This document shows, in pieces, positions 44,300-52,860 of a stretch of DNA of 64,000 nt; position 1 is the stretch's first letter; each line of letters starts with the position of its first letter. This DNA is from Cytophaga sp. FL35 (GTDB lineage Bacteria; Bacteroidota; Bacteroidia; Flavobacteriales; Flavobacteriaceae). Under the pieces are notes generated by a model. That model was not told the origin of the DNA, did no database searches, and saw nothing but the letters and a program-made list of their open reading frames with translations. The stretch lies in assembly GCF_014349235.1 (NCBI RefSeq), contig NZ_JACSOH010000004.1, forward strand, positions 195,307 through 259,306, read 5' to 3'. Made by a program: the position numbers and the translations under genes.

Positions 44300-46081
44300 A
44301 TGTCTGTGGTATTTAAAAATATCTTGGCTTTCTTTTTGACCGCTTTAGTGAGTTTGGGTAATTATGCCCAAGACGATGAGGCCGTTACTTTTGAAATGAA
44401 ACTAAGTAAGGAAAAGCTTGGTCTCAATGAACGTCTTAGGGTAGATTTTACCATGAACAAGGACGGCGATAATTTTGTGCCTCCGGATTTTGAAGGATTT
44501 AGGGTGCTAATGGGGCCCGCTCAATCCATTAGTTCCTCTTGGATAAATGGGGTTCGAAGTTATTCCAAAACGTATTCCTATACGCTTGCACCAACGGCAA
44601 GGGGAGCATATACCATTCAACAAGCATCTATCGTAATTGAGGGAAAAACCTATAAATCGGTTCCCAAAAAAGTAGAAGTTACCGCGGCCGTAGATAAACC
44701 AAGCGACCAAATGACGGTAGATGATGTAGCGGATGAGAGTCTGCATCTGGTAGCCGAGGTGTCTAAGGCGAGTCCGTACCTTAATGAAGCCCTTAGTGTA
44801 GTTTACAAGCTGTATGTGGCGCCTTCTATTAGTGTGTCTAACTACCAACCGCTTGACAACCCCAAATACAATAACTTTTGGAGTCAAGATATACCGGTTA
44901 GGAGACTATCTGCAGAAAACGGCACCTACAAAGGAAAGCCTTATAGATATGTTGTACTAAAACGGGTAGTACTATATCCTCAAAAATCAGGGAAGCTGGA
45001 AATTGAGCCACTTTCTCTTGATGTTACCGTTGATGTACCTACAAACAAGCGCGATTTTTTTGGCGGTAGAATTTATTCCCAAACAAACAAAACGGTATCT
45101 GCCGGCAGAAGGACCATCAATGTAAAAGCACTACCAGAACAAGGCAAGCCTGTAAACTTCAGTGGTGCCGTGGGCAACTTTGATTTTTCCGTTACCACCA
45201 ACAAAACAGCTTTAAACGCATCAGAATCCTTACAGGCAATTGTGGAGGTAAACGGAAAGGGAAATTTGAAACTATTCCAATTACCAGAACCAAATTTACC
45301 TAGTTCTCTAGAGGTGTACGACCCTGAGTTCAATGAAGATGTGAGAACCACATTATCGGGATCGCAAGGCAAGGTAAGTAACAATTATACCATTGTACCT
45401 TCCTTTAAGGGAAAATATCCAGTTCCCAGTATTTCCTTTAGTTATTTTGATCCCAATACGGAGAGCTATAAAACAATAAGTTCAGATGAAATTGTAATTA
45501 ACGTAAAAGAGGGTCCCTTAAATGCCGCTGCCTCCAACGCCCCGGTCAACTCTTCCAACAAACAAGTGGTGACTACTGGAGACCAATTTAATTTTATTAA
45601 GCTGAACCCAAATCTAACAGCCATTGGCTCCAACCACTTTTTTGGATCTTTATGCTTTTACCTTTGGCTACTATTACCCTTATTATTGATTCCGGCCGCA
45701 ATAGCCTTTAGCAAAAAACGAGAGGCCATTGCCGGAGATGTAGTGGGTAACAGAATAAGACGGGCAAATAAGTTGGCGAGAAAATATCTTTCCAAAGCTA
45801 GAAAGGAATTAGGTCAAAAAGAGGCATTTTATGTAGCACTGGAAAAGGCTCTTCACAACTATTTAAAAGCTAAACTAAAGATTGAAACGTCAGAATTCAG
45901 CAAAGAAAAAATTGCGACCTTACTTTCAGAAAAGAAAGTTGACGAAGAAACTATCGAGGGTTTTATTTCATTGCTAAAAAATTGCGAAATGGCAAGGTAC
46001 AGTCCATTTTCAAATGTGCAAATGCAACAGGACTATGATAAGGCAAGTGAAGTAATTTCCCTATTGGACAAGCAATTGTAA
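44300..46081 (+). CDS. batD: BatD, oxygen-tolerance protein
   Basis: A 593-residue BatD-family protein: signal peptide (about 5-23), several Ig-like periplasmic domains (25-440, with GPAQSISSSWINGVRSYSKTYSYTL as family signature) and a hydrophobic helix at about 453-473, followed by a cytoplasmic C-terminal helical region. It follows batC without a gap (TAG then ATG) and precedes batE by 8 bases. Confidence 0.92.
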   Translation: MSVVFKNILAFFLTALVSLGNYAQDDEAVTFEMKLSKEKLGLNERLRVDFTMNKDGDNFVPPDFEGFRVLMGPAQSISSSWINGVRSYSKTYSYTLAPTARGAYTIQQASIVIEGKTYKSVPKKVEVTAAVDKPSDQMTVDDVADESLHLVAEVSKASPYLNEALSVVYKLYVAPSISVSNYQPLDNPKYNNFWSQDIPVRRLSAENGTYKGKPYRYVVLKRVVLYPQKSGKLEIEPLSLDVTVDVPTNKRDFFGGRIYSQTNKTVSAGRRTINVKALPEQGKPVNFSGAVGNFDFSVTTNKTALNASESLQAIVEVNGKGNLKLFQLPEPNLPSSLEVYDPEFNEDVRTTLSGSQGKVSNNYTIVPSFKGKYPVPSISFSYFDPNTESYKTISSDEIVINVKEGPLNAAASNAPVNSSNKQVVTTGDQFNFIKLNPNLTAIGSNHFFGSLCFYLWLLLPLLLIPAAIAFSKKREAIAGDVVGNRIRRANKLARKYLSKARKELGQKEAFYVALEKALHNYLKAKLKIETSEFSKEKIATLLSEKKVDEETIEGFISLLKNCEMARYSPFSNVQMQQDYDKASEVISLLDKQL

Positions 46082-46089
46082 GGAGAACT

Positions 46090-46848
46090 ATGAAACAAAT
46101 TATAAGCATATTTCTTTTAGTCGTAAGCTTTAATGCTTTTTCTCAAAACGATGCGTTGTTTAAAACCGCTACCGATGCTTACAATGTAGGAGAATATCAA
46201 AATGCCATTGACAGCTATTTAAAAATATTGGATAATGGCATGCATTCTGCAGAGCTTTATTACAACTTGGGCAACGCTTATTATAAATTGAACCAAATTG
46301 CCCCCAGTATATATTATTATGAAAAAGCCCTTTTGTTACAACCTAATGATCCTGAAATAGAAAACAATTTGGCATACGCCCAAAACATGACCTTGGACGC
46401 AATTGAAACCCTACCGCAAACAGGGTTATCAAAAATATATAATAACATCGTAGGGCAGTTTTCATTTGACCAATGGGCCTACCTCGCCGTTATTTTTATG
46501 TTTCTTTTTGTTTTGTTATACATTGCCTTCTACTATTTCCGGTATTCTTCAAGAAAGCGATTGGCCTTTGTTAGTAGCATAGTCTGTGTTTTTGTAGCAG
46601 CCTTGGCATTTGTTTTTGCCTTTCTACAGTACAACAAGTTTAAGGCGGATATGCCCGCTATCGTTTTTGCTGGAGAGAGCAGTGTAAAATCAGAACCGAA
46701 TAATAGAAGTCAGGAAGCTTTTGAACTGCATGAAGGCACCAAAGTAAATGTTTTAGATGAACTTAACGAGTGGAAGAAAATTCAAATCCCTGATGGTTCC
46801 ATAGGCTGGATTCTTTCCGAAGACATCAAGATACTCAAAGATTTTTAA
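46090..46848 (+). CDS. batE: BatE, TPR and SH3-like protein
   Basis: A 252-residue protein: signal peptide (residues 1-19), TPR units (about 22-100, ELYYNLGNAYYKLNQIAPSIYYYEKAL), two hydrophobic helices (about 131-150 and 158-178) and a C-terminal SH3-like domain (185-252, with KVNVLDELNEWKKIQIPDGSIGWI). It ends the Bat operon. An AGGAG sequence sits 6 bases before its ATG, one of the few clear Shine-Dalgarno sequences here. Confidence 0.92.
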   Translation: MKQIISIFLLVVSFNAFSQNDALFKTATDAYNVGEYQNAIDSYLKILDNGMHSAELYYNLGNAYYKLNQIAPSIYYYEKALLLQPNDPEIENNLAYAQNMTLDAIETLPQTGLSKIYNNIVGQFSFDQWAYLAVIFMFLFVLLYIAFYYFRYSSRKRLAFVSSIVCVFVAALAFVFAFLQYNKFKADMPAIVFAGESSVKSEPNNRSQEAFELHEGTKVNVLDELNEWKKIQIPDGSIGWILSEDIKILKDF

Positions 46849-46880
46849 CTTTATTAACAAAGAAAAGGGTACAAAGCTAT

Positions 46881-46888
46881 TATATTTG
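46881..46888 (+). promoter_or_regulatory. -7 box of the bicarbonate module
   Basis: TATATTTG, an exact TAnnTTTG match, 17 bases before the ATG at 46906 and 32 bases past the end of batE. Confidence 0.5.
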
Positions 46889-46905
46889 TCTTTCACTCAC
46901 GGACT

Positions 46906-47208
46906 ATGAAAAGTTTTGCCCGCTTTACACTTCTTGTCCTTTGGCTATTTGCTATAGCCGCTCCAAGTATCATTACTCTTTGTGATGTAGACAACCCAAT
47001 TGTGGTGACCAATATTAACGAGGAAGAACAACAGGAATTGGGTAAAAAATCACCGTCTGAGGAAAAAATTGTTAATGAGCATTTCATGGATTATGCTCTT
47101 ATTTTTCACGATAATGAGTCCAAATTTGACCATTATCGTATGTTAGGACATTTTGAGCTTAGCTTAGAAATCATTTCTCCCCCACCCGAGCAATCGTTAG
47201 TTATTTAA
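46906..47208 (+). CDS. Small secreted protein of unknown function
   Basis: A 100-residue protein with a hydrophobic N-terminal helix (about 7-23, ARFTLLVLWLFAIAAPSIITLC) and an acidic remainder (NEEEQQELGKKSPSEEK). No known domain. It stands 76 bases before the SulP gene on the same strand and has its own promoter, so I infer it is transcribed with the transporter and the carbonic anhydrase. The same small gene seems to precede similar pairs in other Flavobacteriaceae, from memory. Confidence 0.65.
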   Translation: MKSFARFTLLVLWLFAIAAPSIITLCDVDNPIVVTNINEEEQQELGKKSPSEEKIVNEHFMDYALIFHDNESKFDHYRMLGHFELSLEIISPPPEQSLVI

Positions 47209-47247
47209 AGACCTTCCATTTTTTATTTATTATTGACTAACCTATCC

Positions 47248-47265
47248 ATTCTTCCAATGAAGAAT
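47248..47265 (+). promoter_or_regulatory. Leader hairpin before the SulP gene
   Basis: ATTCTTC-CAAT-GAAGAAT forms a 7-bp stem-loop 19 bases before the SulP ATG, followed by an A/T-rich stretch (AAAAATTTATTTTT) that reaches the start codon. It could weakly terminate or control translation. Confidence 0.35.
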
Positions 47266-47284
47266 AGGGTAAAAATTTATTTTT

Positions 47285-48877
47285 ATGTTCAAGCATATTA
47301 AAAGCGACTTACCAGCCAGTATTGTTGTTTTCTTTGTAGCATTACCTCTATGTCTAGGTATTGCATTGGCCAGTGGGGCCCCATTATTCTCTGGATTGAT
47401 CGCCGGTATTGTAGGTGGTATTGTTGTAGGTGCCCTTAGTGGCTCCAATATTGGGGTAAGTGGTCCGGCAGCAGGGCTTGCCGCCATTGTACTTGTAGCC
47501 ATTACAGCACTGGGAGGTTACCAGAATTTTTTGGTGGCCGTAGTAATCGGTGGGGTAATTCAAATTTTGTTCGGAATTCTTAAGGCCGGGGTAATAGGGT
47601 ACTATTTTCCATCTTCCGTAATCAAAGGGATGCTTACCGGAATTGGAATTATCATTGTACTTAAACAAATTCCCCATTTCTTTGGATATGATGCTGATCC
47701 AGAAGGAGATTGGGCATTTTTTCAAGTAGATGGAGAAAATACCTTTTCTGAACTTTTGAACACGGTAAACAATATCAGCCCTGGTGCAACCCTAATCGCC
47801 ATAGTTGGCCTTGCCATTTTAATCCTTTGGAACAATGTATTAAGTAAAAAAGGCAAAATCTTTCAATTGATTCAGGGTCCCGTAGTGGCGGTTGTTGTGG
47901 GTATCCTTTATTATGTTGCTACAAAGGATCATGAAATTTTGGGTATTTCCAAAGAGCATTTGGTAAGTGTTCCAGTTCCGGATGATATCGATTCTTTTTT
48001 TGGGCAATTTAGTTTTCCCAACTTTTCTGCCATAGGCAATCCTCAAGTATGGATAACCGCCTTTACCATTGCCTTGGTGGCAAGCTTGGAAACGTTGTTG
48101 TGTGTTGAAGCTACCGATAAATTGGATCCCCATAAAAATGTAACCCCAACCAACCGCGAATTATTGGCGCAAGGTGCAGGTAATATTGTTTCCGGTATGA
48201 TTGGTGGTCTTCCAATCACACAGGTAATCGTACGTAGTTCTGCTAACATTCAATCTGGCGGTAGAACCAAAATGTCTGCCATCATTCATGGATTCTTCTT
48301 GTTGATTTCCATCATACTTATTCCTAACCTATTAAATATGATTCCGCTTTCCGTATTGGCGGCTATCCTTTTTATTGTAGGATATAAGTTAGCAAAGCCC
48401 GCCTTGTTCAAGGTAATGTACAACCTGGGATGGAAACAATTTGTACCCTTCATCGTAACTATTTTGGGAATTGTTTTTATTGACCTTCTTTGGGGAATTG
48501 GCCTTGGATTGGCCGTAGGTATTGTGGTTATTTTAATCAAAAGCTATCAAAACTCGCACTTCTTACATATGGAAGAATCCTCTGAAGGAAAAGACCATGT
48601 AAAAATCACATTGGCGGAGGAAGTTACCTTCTTCAACAAAGGTGCCATTTTAAAAGAGTTGGACAAATTACCCGAAAACACCTTTTTAGAAATTGATGTA
48701 TTGAAAACAAGGTATTTAGACAATGATATCATTGAAATTCTAGAGGATTTCATCATTAAGGCCAAGGAACGCAATATTGATATTAAATTGGTCTCTAAAA
48801 GAGGTATTGTGGAGAATCCGGAAAGTTTTGTGGAATTCTTTAAGCAAAAACCAAAATCCAATTTAAGCCTAAGTTAA
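47285..48877 (+). CDS. SulP-family transporter, probable bicarbonate uptake
   Basis: A 530-residue SulP/SLC26 membrane protein with about 12 hydrophobic helices (residues 10-420) and a STAS-like C-terminal domain (about 440-530, LDKLPENTFLEIDVLKTRYLDND). The N-terminal KSDLPASIVVFFVALPLCLGIALASGAP segment is of the subfamily that is often paired with carbonic anhydrase, like BicA. The carbonic anhydrase gene lies 61 bases downstream, so bicarbonate is the likely substrate. Confidence 0.9.
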   Translation: MFKHIKSDLPASIVVFFVALPLCLGIALASGAPLFSGLIAGIVGGIVVGALSGSNIGVSGPAAGLAAIVLVAITALGGYQNFLVAVVIGGVIQILFGILKAGVIGYYFPSSVIKGMLTGIGIIIVLKQIPHFFGYDADPEGDWAFFQVDGENTFSELLNTVNNISPGATLIAIVGLAILILWNNVLSKKGKIFQLIQGPVVAVVVGILYYVATKDHEILGISKEHLVSVPVPDDIDSFFGQFSFPNFSAIGNPQVWITAFTIALVASLETLLCVEATDKLDPHKNVTPTNRELLAQGAGNIVSGMIGGLPITQVIVRSSANIQSGGRTKMSAIIHGFFLLISIILIPNLLNMIPLSVLAAILFIVGYKLAKPALFKVMYNLGWKQFVPFIVTILGIVFIDLLWGIGLGLAVGIVVILIKSYQNSHFLHMEESSEGKDHVKITLAEEVTFFNKGAILKELDKLPENTFLEIDVLKTRYLDNDIIEILEDFIIKAKERNIDIKLVSKRGIVENPESFVEFFKQKPKSNLSLS

Positions 48878-48938
48878 ATTTTCAATCATTAACTTACACA
48901 AACCTATTTATTACGAAATAAAAAAATTAGACATAGAA

Positions 48939-49565
48939 ATGAAAGCACATACTAAAGAAACACAGGCTACTATGACGCCTGAAAAAGCAATTACTTTTTT
49001 AAAGGAAGGAAATGAGCGTTTTCAAGCCAATTTAAAAGCTAATAGAAATCTCTTAGAGCAGGTAAACGATACCAAAGATGGCCAATTTCCGTTTGCGACT
49101 ATCTTAAGCTGTATAGATTCCAGAGTATCCGCAGAATTGGTTTTTGACCAAGGCTTGGGAGATATTTTCAGTGTACGTATAGCCGGTAACTTTATCAATC
49201 AGGATATTTTAGGAAGCATGGAATTTGCCTGTAAATTGGCAGGAACAAAAGCTATAGTCGTTTTAGGCCATACTTCCTGCGGTGCTGTAAAAGGTGCATG
49301 CGATCATGCGCGAATGGGTAACCTTACTGCACTTATCAATAAAATTGAGCCTGCTGTTTTTGCGGTTAAGGAACCTAAGGAAGAAGAAATGAGAAATTCT
49401 AAGAACTTGGAATTTGTAGATGCGGTATCCAAGAAAAACGTTGAGCTTGCCCTTGAAAATATTCGTAGCCAAAGCGTTATCCTTAAGGATATGGAGGAAA
49501 AAGGAGAAATTAAAATTGTTGGCGCTATGTACGATATTTCAGATGGTAGCGTTTCTTTTTACTAA
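48939..49565 (+). CDS. Beta-class carbonic anhydrase
   Basis: A 208-residue beta-carbonic anhydrase that interconverts CO2 and bicarbonate. Zinc ligands C58, H111 and C114 and the catalytic dyad D60-R62 are all in place (SCIDSRVSAELVFDQGLGD, VVLGHTSCGAVKGAC). No signal peptide is obvious, so it is cytoplasmic. It pairs with the SulP gene just upstream and ends at a clear terminator. Confidence 0.94.
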   Translation: MKAHTKETQATMTPEKAITFLKEGNERFQANLKANRNLLEQVNDTKDGQFPFATILSCIDSRVSAELVFDQGLGDIFSVRIAGNFINQDILGSMEFACKLAGTKAIVVLGHTSCGAVKGACDHARMGNLTALINKIEPAVFAVKEPKEEEMRNSKNLEFVDAVSKKNVELALENIRSQSVILKDMEEKGEIKIVGAMYDISDGSVSFY

Positions 49566-49593
49566 ATACAATTTTTAACTTTATTATAAGGTG

Positions 49594-49622
49594 AGGCCAA
49601 TGATTTTTCATTGGCCTTTTTT
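49594..49622 (+). terminator. Rho-independent terminator
   Basis: AGGCCAATGA (49594-49603), a TTTT loop and TCATTGGCCT (49608-49617) form a perfect 10-bp stem followed by a T-run. It ends the bicarbonate module and isolates pheS. Confidence 0.92.
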
Positions 49623-49700
49623 GTTGTTGGTTGGAAAATTAAGTTGTTTTTGGAAAAAGATTAGTTTTCCAAAACAAAATTCTTGTTCCGTAAAATATCT

Positions 49701-49708
49701 TAAATTTG
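49701..49708 (+). promoter_or_regulatory. -7 box of pheS
   Basis: TAAATTTG, an exact TAnnTTTG match, 17 bases before the pheS ATG at 49726; a TTG at 49683-49685 lies 15 bases upstream. Confidence 0.5.
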
Positions 49709-49725
49709 CGGCTTTAGTCCATGCC

Positions 49726-50745
49726 ATGATCGATACATTAAAGGAGCACATTGCAGAAGTTGAAAAATTCACCGCCAATACTACCGATGCGGTGGAAGCT
49801 TTTCGAATTAAATATTTGGGAAAAAAAGGTTTATTAAATCAGTTTTTCGCAGAATTTAAAAATGTGCCCAACGAGCAGAAAAAAGAATTTGGTCAGACTA
49901 TTAACCAACTCAAAACTGCTGCTACCAATAAAGTTAACGAGCTTAAATCTGCCTTAGAAAATCAATCTGAGGAGAAAGGAATTTACGGAGACCTTACCAG
50001 ACCTGGAGAACCATTGGAATTGGGAGCAAGACACCCTATTTCCATTGTAAAAAACCAAATTATTGAAATTTTATCAAGAATTGGTTTCAATGTATCTGAA
50101 GGACCGGAAATTGAAGATGACTGGCACAACTTTACCGCACTGAACCTGCCCGAATATCATCCTGCTAGGGACATGCAGGATACATTTTTTATTCAAACCG
50201 ATCCCGATGTTCTTTTACGTACCCATACATCCTCCGTTCAGGTTCGGTATATGGAGAACAACAAACCGCCCATTCGTACTATCTCTCCCGGTAGAGTGTA
50301 TAGAAATGAAGCTATTTCGGCCCGTTCCCACTGCTTTTTCCATCAGGTAGAAGGCCTTTATATTGACAAGGATGTTTCCTTTGCAGACCTAAAACAAACT
50401 TTACAGTACTTTACCACCGAGCTTTTTGGAAAATCAAAAATCCGACTTCGGCCTTCTTATTTTCCTTTTACGGAACCAAGTGCGGAGGTAGACGTTTATT
50501 GGGGGCTTGAAACAGAAACTGATTATCGCATGACCAAAGGTACCGGTTGGCTAGAAATCATGGGCTGTGGTATGGTAGATCCCAATGTATTGGACAATTG
50601 TGGTATTGATTCCAAAGAATATTCAGGATTTGCCTTTGGAATGGGAATTGACCGAATTGCCCTTCTACTTCACCAAATTTCAGATATCCGCTTGCTTAGC
50701 GAAAATGACCTGCGTTTTTTGGAGCAATTTAAAAGTGCCCTCTAG
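49726..50745 (+). CDS. pheS: Phenylalanyl-tRNA synthetase alpha subunit
   Basis: A 339-residue alpha chain, the usual bacterial length, that charges tRNA-Phe with the beta subunit (not in this window). The N-terminal coiled-coil KYLGKKGLLNQFFAEFKNV, motif 2 (RTHTSSVQVRYM, SPGRVYRNEAISARSHCFFHQVEG) and motif 3 (FAFGMGIDRIALL) are intact. The ATG at 49726 (MIDTLKEHI) is chosen; an upstream start at 49591 would lie inside the terminator. Confidence 0.95.
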   Translation: MIDTLKEHIAEVEKFTANTTDAVEAFRIKYLGKKGLLNQFFAEFKNVPNEQKKEFGQTINQLKTAATNKVNELKSALENQSEEKGIYGDLTRPGEPLELGARHPISIVKNQIIEILSRIGFNVSEGPEIEDDWHNFTALNLPEYHPARDMQDTFFIQTDPDVLLRTHTSSVQVRYMENNKPPIRTISPGRVYRNEAISARSHCFFHQVEGLYIDKDVSFADLKQTLQYFTTELFGKSKIRLRPSYFPFTEPSAEVDVYWGLETETDYRMTKGTGWLEIMGCGMVDPNVLDNCGIDSKEYSGFAFGMGIDRIALLLHQISDIRLLSENDLRFLEQFKSAL

Positions 50746-50754
50746 TATTCCGTT

Positions 50755-51156
50755 ATGAAAAAGGATATAGAAATTCCAATAGCCAAGGACGTGCATGTAG
50801 CAGTTATTCGTGAATGGAATGATGAATTTCTTTCTAAGGACTGGAACGCTTATCTAATCAATAACAGAAAAGATGCCATTGAAATGGCCATAGTGGTATC
50901 CAAGGGTTATGACGGTGATATCAAAACCTCTACTATGCGCCATGGCTTGGGAACATTGGGTCCTAAGACTTTTACAAAAATCGAAGTCCTTCAAGAAGAA
51001 GTTTTGGCCTTGACCAACGAGTTCTTCGTTACTTTTTTTGCAGAAGGAAAACTTTACGAAAAGAAATTTCTTTTTCAAAAGAATACAATTTCTGAAAAAA
51101 GCCTTACCACTATTCCGGTTATAGAAAAGGAAGGAATCTTTCCACAAAAGCCCTAA
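50755..51156 (+). CDS. Conserved protein following pheS
   Basis: A 133-residue soluble protein with the segments AVIREWNDEFLSKDWNAYLIN, MRHGLGTLGPKTFTKIE and FFVTFFAEGKLYEKKFLF. It starts 10 bases after pheS and is probably co-transcribed. In other Flavobacteriaceae this small protein is sometimes labelled phenylalanyl-tRNA synthetase alpha subunit merely because of its neighbour; I see no synthetase motif. Function unknown. Confidence 0.75.
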   Translation: MKKDIEIPIAKDVHVAVIREWNDEFLSKDWNAYLINNRKDAIEMAIVVSKGYDGDIKTSTMRHGLGTLGPKTFTKIEVLQEEVLALTNEFFVTFFAEGKLYEKKFLFQKNTISEKSLTTIPVIEKEGIFPQKP

Positions 51157-51195
51157 GTACCTATTTTTTAGTAAAAATTTATTTTAACAAAACTT

Positions 51196-51239
51196 TAGTT
51201 TTGATTAGTTCGGCAATAACCGAACCAACCGTACTTTTG
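51196..51239 (+). promoter_or_regulatory. Promoter and operator of the efflux operon
   Basis: Two exact TAnnTTTG boxes occur, TAGTTTTG (51196-51203) and TACTTTTG (51232-51239). Between them is the perfect dyad GTTCGG-CAATAA-CCGAAC (51208-51225). The dyad overlaps the promoter of the MarR/GbsR-type gene that starts at 51259, so autorepression through this site is the simplest reading. Confidence 0.55.
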
Positions 51240-51258
51240 CTCAGCATTTGAATAAATT

Positions 51259-51744
51259 ATGTCTAGAGAAGAAGTAAAAAAGCGACTTATAGAAGATCTG
51301 GGGGTGCATTTTGAAAACATGTACCAAATTCCACCATTGGCCGCTAGGTTATATGCCAGCTTAATATTAACGGAGCAAGAAGGGTTGACTTTTGAAGATT
51401 GTCAACTCCGAAGAGGGGCTAGTAAAAGCTCAATTTCAAGCGCACTTAACCTCTTATTGAAAATGGAGATCATCTCTTATTTTACGAAACCAGGAGACCG
51501 CAAGCGCTACTTTAAAGTTTCGGAAAGTGGCACGTTCTTTTTGAACAAACTAAAGGAACGGCTTAAGCTATTTCAGGCCGAAAAGGAAATTATCTACAAA
51601 ATCAATGACTACCACGAGCAATACAATCCAGAAAAACACAGAAAGAATCAGCCTAAAACATCGGTCTATCTAAACTTTGTGACCGAAAGTGAAAAATTGC
51701 TTAACCAAAGTATCGATAAACTTAAATCATTTAAAGAAGACTAA
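51259..51744 (+). CDS. MarR/GbsR-type transcriptional regulator
   Basis: A 161-residue winged-helix regulator. The HTH lies at about residues 35-90 (GLTFEDCQLRRGASKSSISSALNLLLKMEIISYFTKPGDRKRYF), with the wing sequence GDRKRYF, followed by a coiled dimerisation helix. Placement at the head of an RND efflux operon, 18 bases before the adaptor gene, and the dyad in its promoter suggest that it represses the operon and itself. Confidence 0.88.
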   Translation: MSREEVKKRLIEDLGVHFENMYQIPPLAARLYASLILTEQEGLTFEDCQLRRGASKSSISSALNLLLKMEIISYFTKPGDRKRYFKVSESGTFFLNKLKERLKLFQAEKEIIYKINDYHEQYNPEKHRKNQPKTSVYLNFVTESEKLLNQSIDKLKSFKED

Positions 51745-51762
51745 AGCAGAACAACAGATATC

Positions 51763-52839
51763 ATGAATGTAAAAACCATATACACCGTACTGGCTAGCCT
51801 TGTCCTTTTTGTTAGTTGCAAGGAAGATAAAAATGGAGCCCCTCCACAACAAAGTGCACCGTCTTTAAAGGTTACCCAACTTAAAAAACAGGATATAACC
51901 ACTTATGACCTCTATTCTACTTCTTTGGAAGGGAAGCAAAACGTAGAAATTAGACCAAAAGTTTCTGGTTTTGTGCAACAAATTTATGTGGAGGAAGGTC
52001 AGCAAGTAAAAAAAGGTCAGTTACTCTTTAAACTAGAAACAGAATCCTTGACCCAAGATGCCAATGCAGCAAAGGCAGCGGTAAATGCCGCGCAAGTAGA
52101 GGTAGATAAACTTAGGCCGCTAGTTGAGAAAAATATTATTAGCAACGTACAGTTAGAAACTGCCAAGGCGCAATTGGAACAAGCCAAGAGCAGCTACCAA
52201 AGCGTTACGGCCAATATTGGGTATAGCCGGGTTACCAGCCCTGTAAACGGATACATTGGCAATATTCCCTTTAAAGTGGGTACGCTGGTTAGCGCTACCA
52301 CCACAACGCCTTTAACTACGGTATCTGATATTAGTGAGGTGCGTGCGTATTTCTCCTTAAACGAAAAAGAGTTGTTGGCAATTAAGCAACGTGTTGCCAA
52401 AGAGGGCCGCACCATAGATGTTAACCGTGCTCCAGAAGTAGAACTGATTATGGTCAATGGAGAACCTTATGAACACAAAGGTAAAATTGCCATGGTAAAC
52501 AACATCATAAACAGCACAACAGGTAGCGTTACGTTACGTGCAGATTTTAAGAACCCAGACCTTATTTTAAGCTCCGGTAGTACCGGCGAAATAAAGATTC
52601 CTGCAGAACGCAAAGATGTTTTTGTTATTCCTATGACGGCCACCGTAGACCTACAAGGCAACAAAATGGTATATGTGGTGGGCGATGATAATACGGTAAC
52701 CAGCAAGCCCATTACCATCATAGACCAAACCCAGGAAAACTACATAGTTACAGAAGGTTTTGAAGAGGGCGACACCTTGGTCATAGAAGGCGTATCCAAG
52801 TTAAAAAGTGGTCAAAAAATAGCCCCTATCACAAAATAA
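51763..52839 (+). CDS. RND efflux periplasmic adaptor, lipoprotein
   Basis: A 358-residue membrane-fusion protein of the AcrA/MexA type. The signal peptide ends at the lipobox LFVSC (C19). The biotinyl-lipoyl segment (VEIRPKVSGFVQQIYVEEGQQVKKGQLLFKLE), a short alpha-hairpin (TQDANAAKAAVNAAQVEVDK) and the beta-barrel follow. It joins the inner-membrane pump to the outer-membrane channel in the periplasm. Confidence 0.92.
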   Translation: MNVKTIYTVLASLVLFVSCKEDKNGAPPQQSAPSLKVTQLKKQDITTYDLYSTSLEGKQNVEIRPKVSGFVQQIYVEEGQQVKKGQLLFKLETESLTQDANAAKAAVNAAQVEVDKLRPLVEKNIISNVQLETAKAQLEQAKSSYQSVTANIGYSRVTSPVNGYIGNIPFKVGTLVSATTTTPLTTVSDISEVRAYFSLNEKELLAIKQRVAKEGRTIDVNRAPEVELIMVNGEPYEHKGKIAMVNNIINSTTGSVTLRADFKNPDLILSSGSTGEIKIPAERKDVFVIPMTATVDLQGNKMVYVVGDDNTVTSKPITIIDQTQENYIVTEGFEEGDTLVIEGVSKLKSGQKIAPITK

Positions 52840-52860
52840 AAGCCCCTAAAAAACAGACAT

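Noticed and set aside
49591-49725. Upstream extension of pheS by 45 codons
   Set aside because: It would start inside a strong terminator and before an exact -7 box; the ATG at 49726 matches the family.
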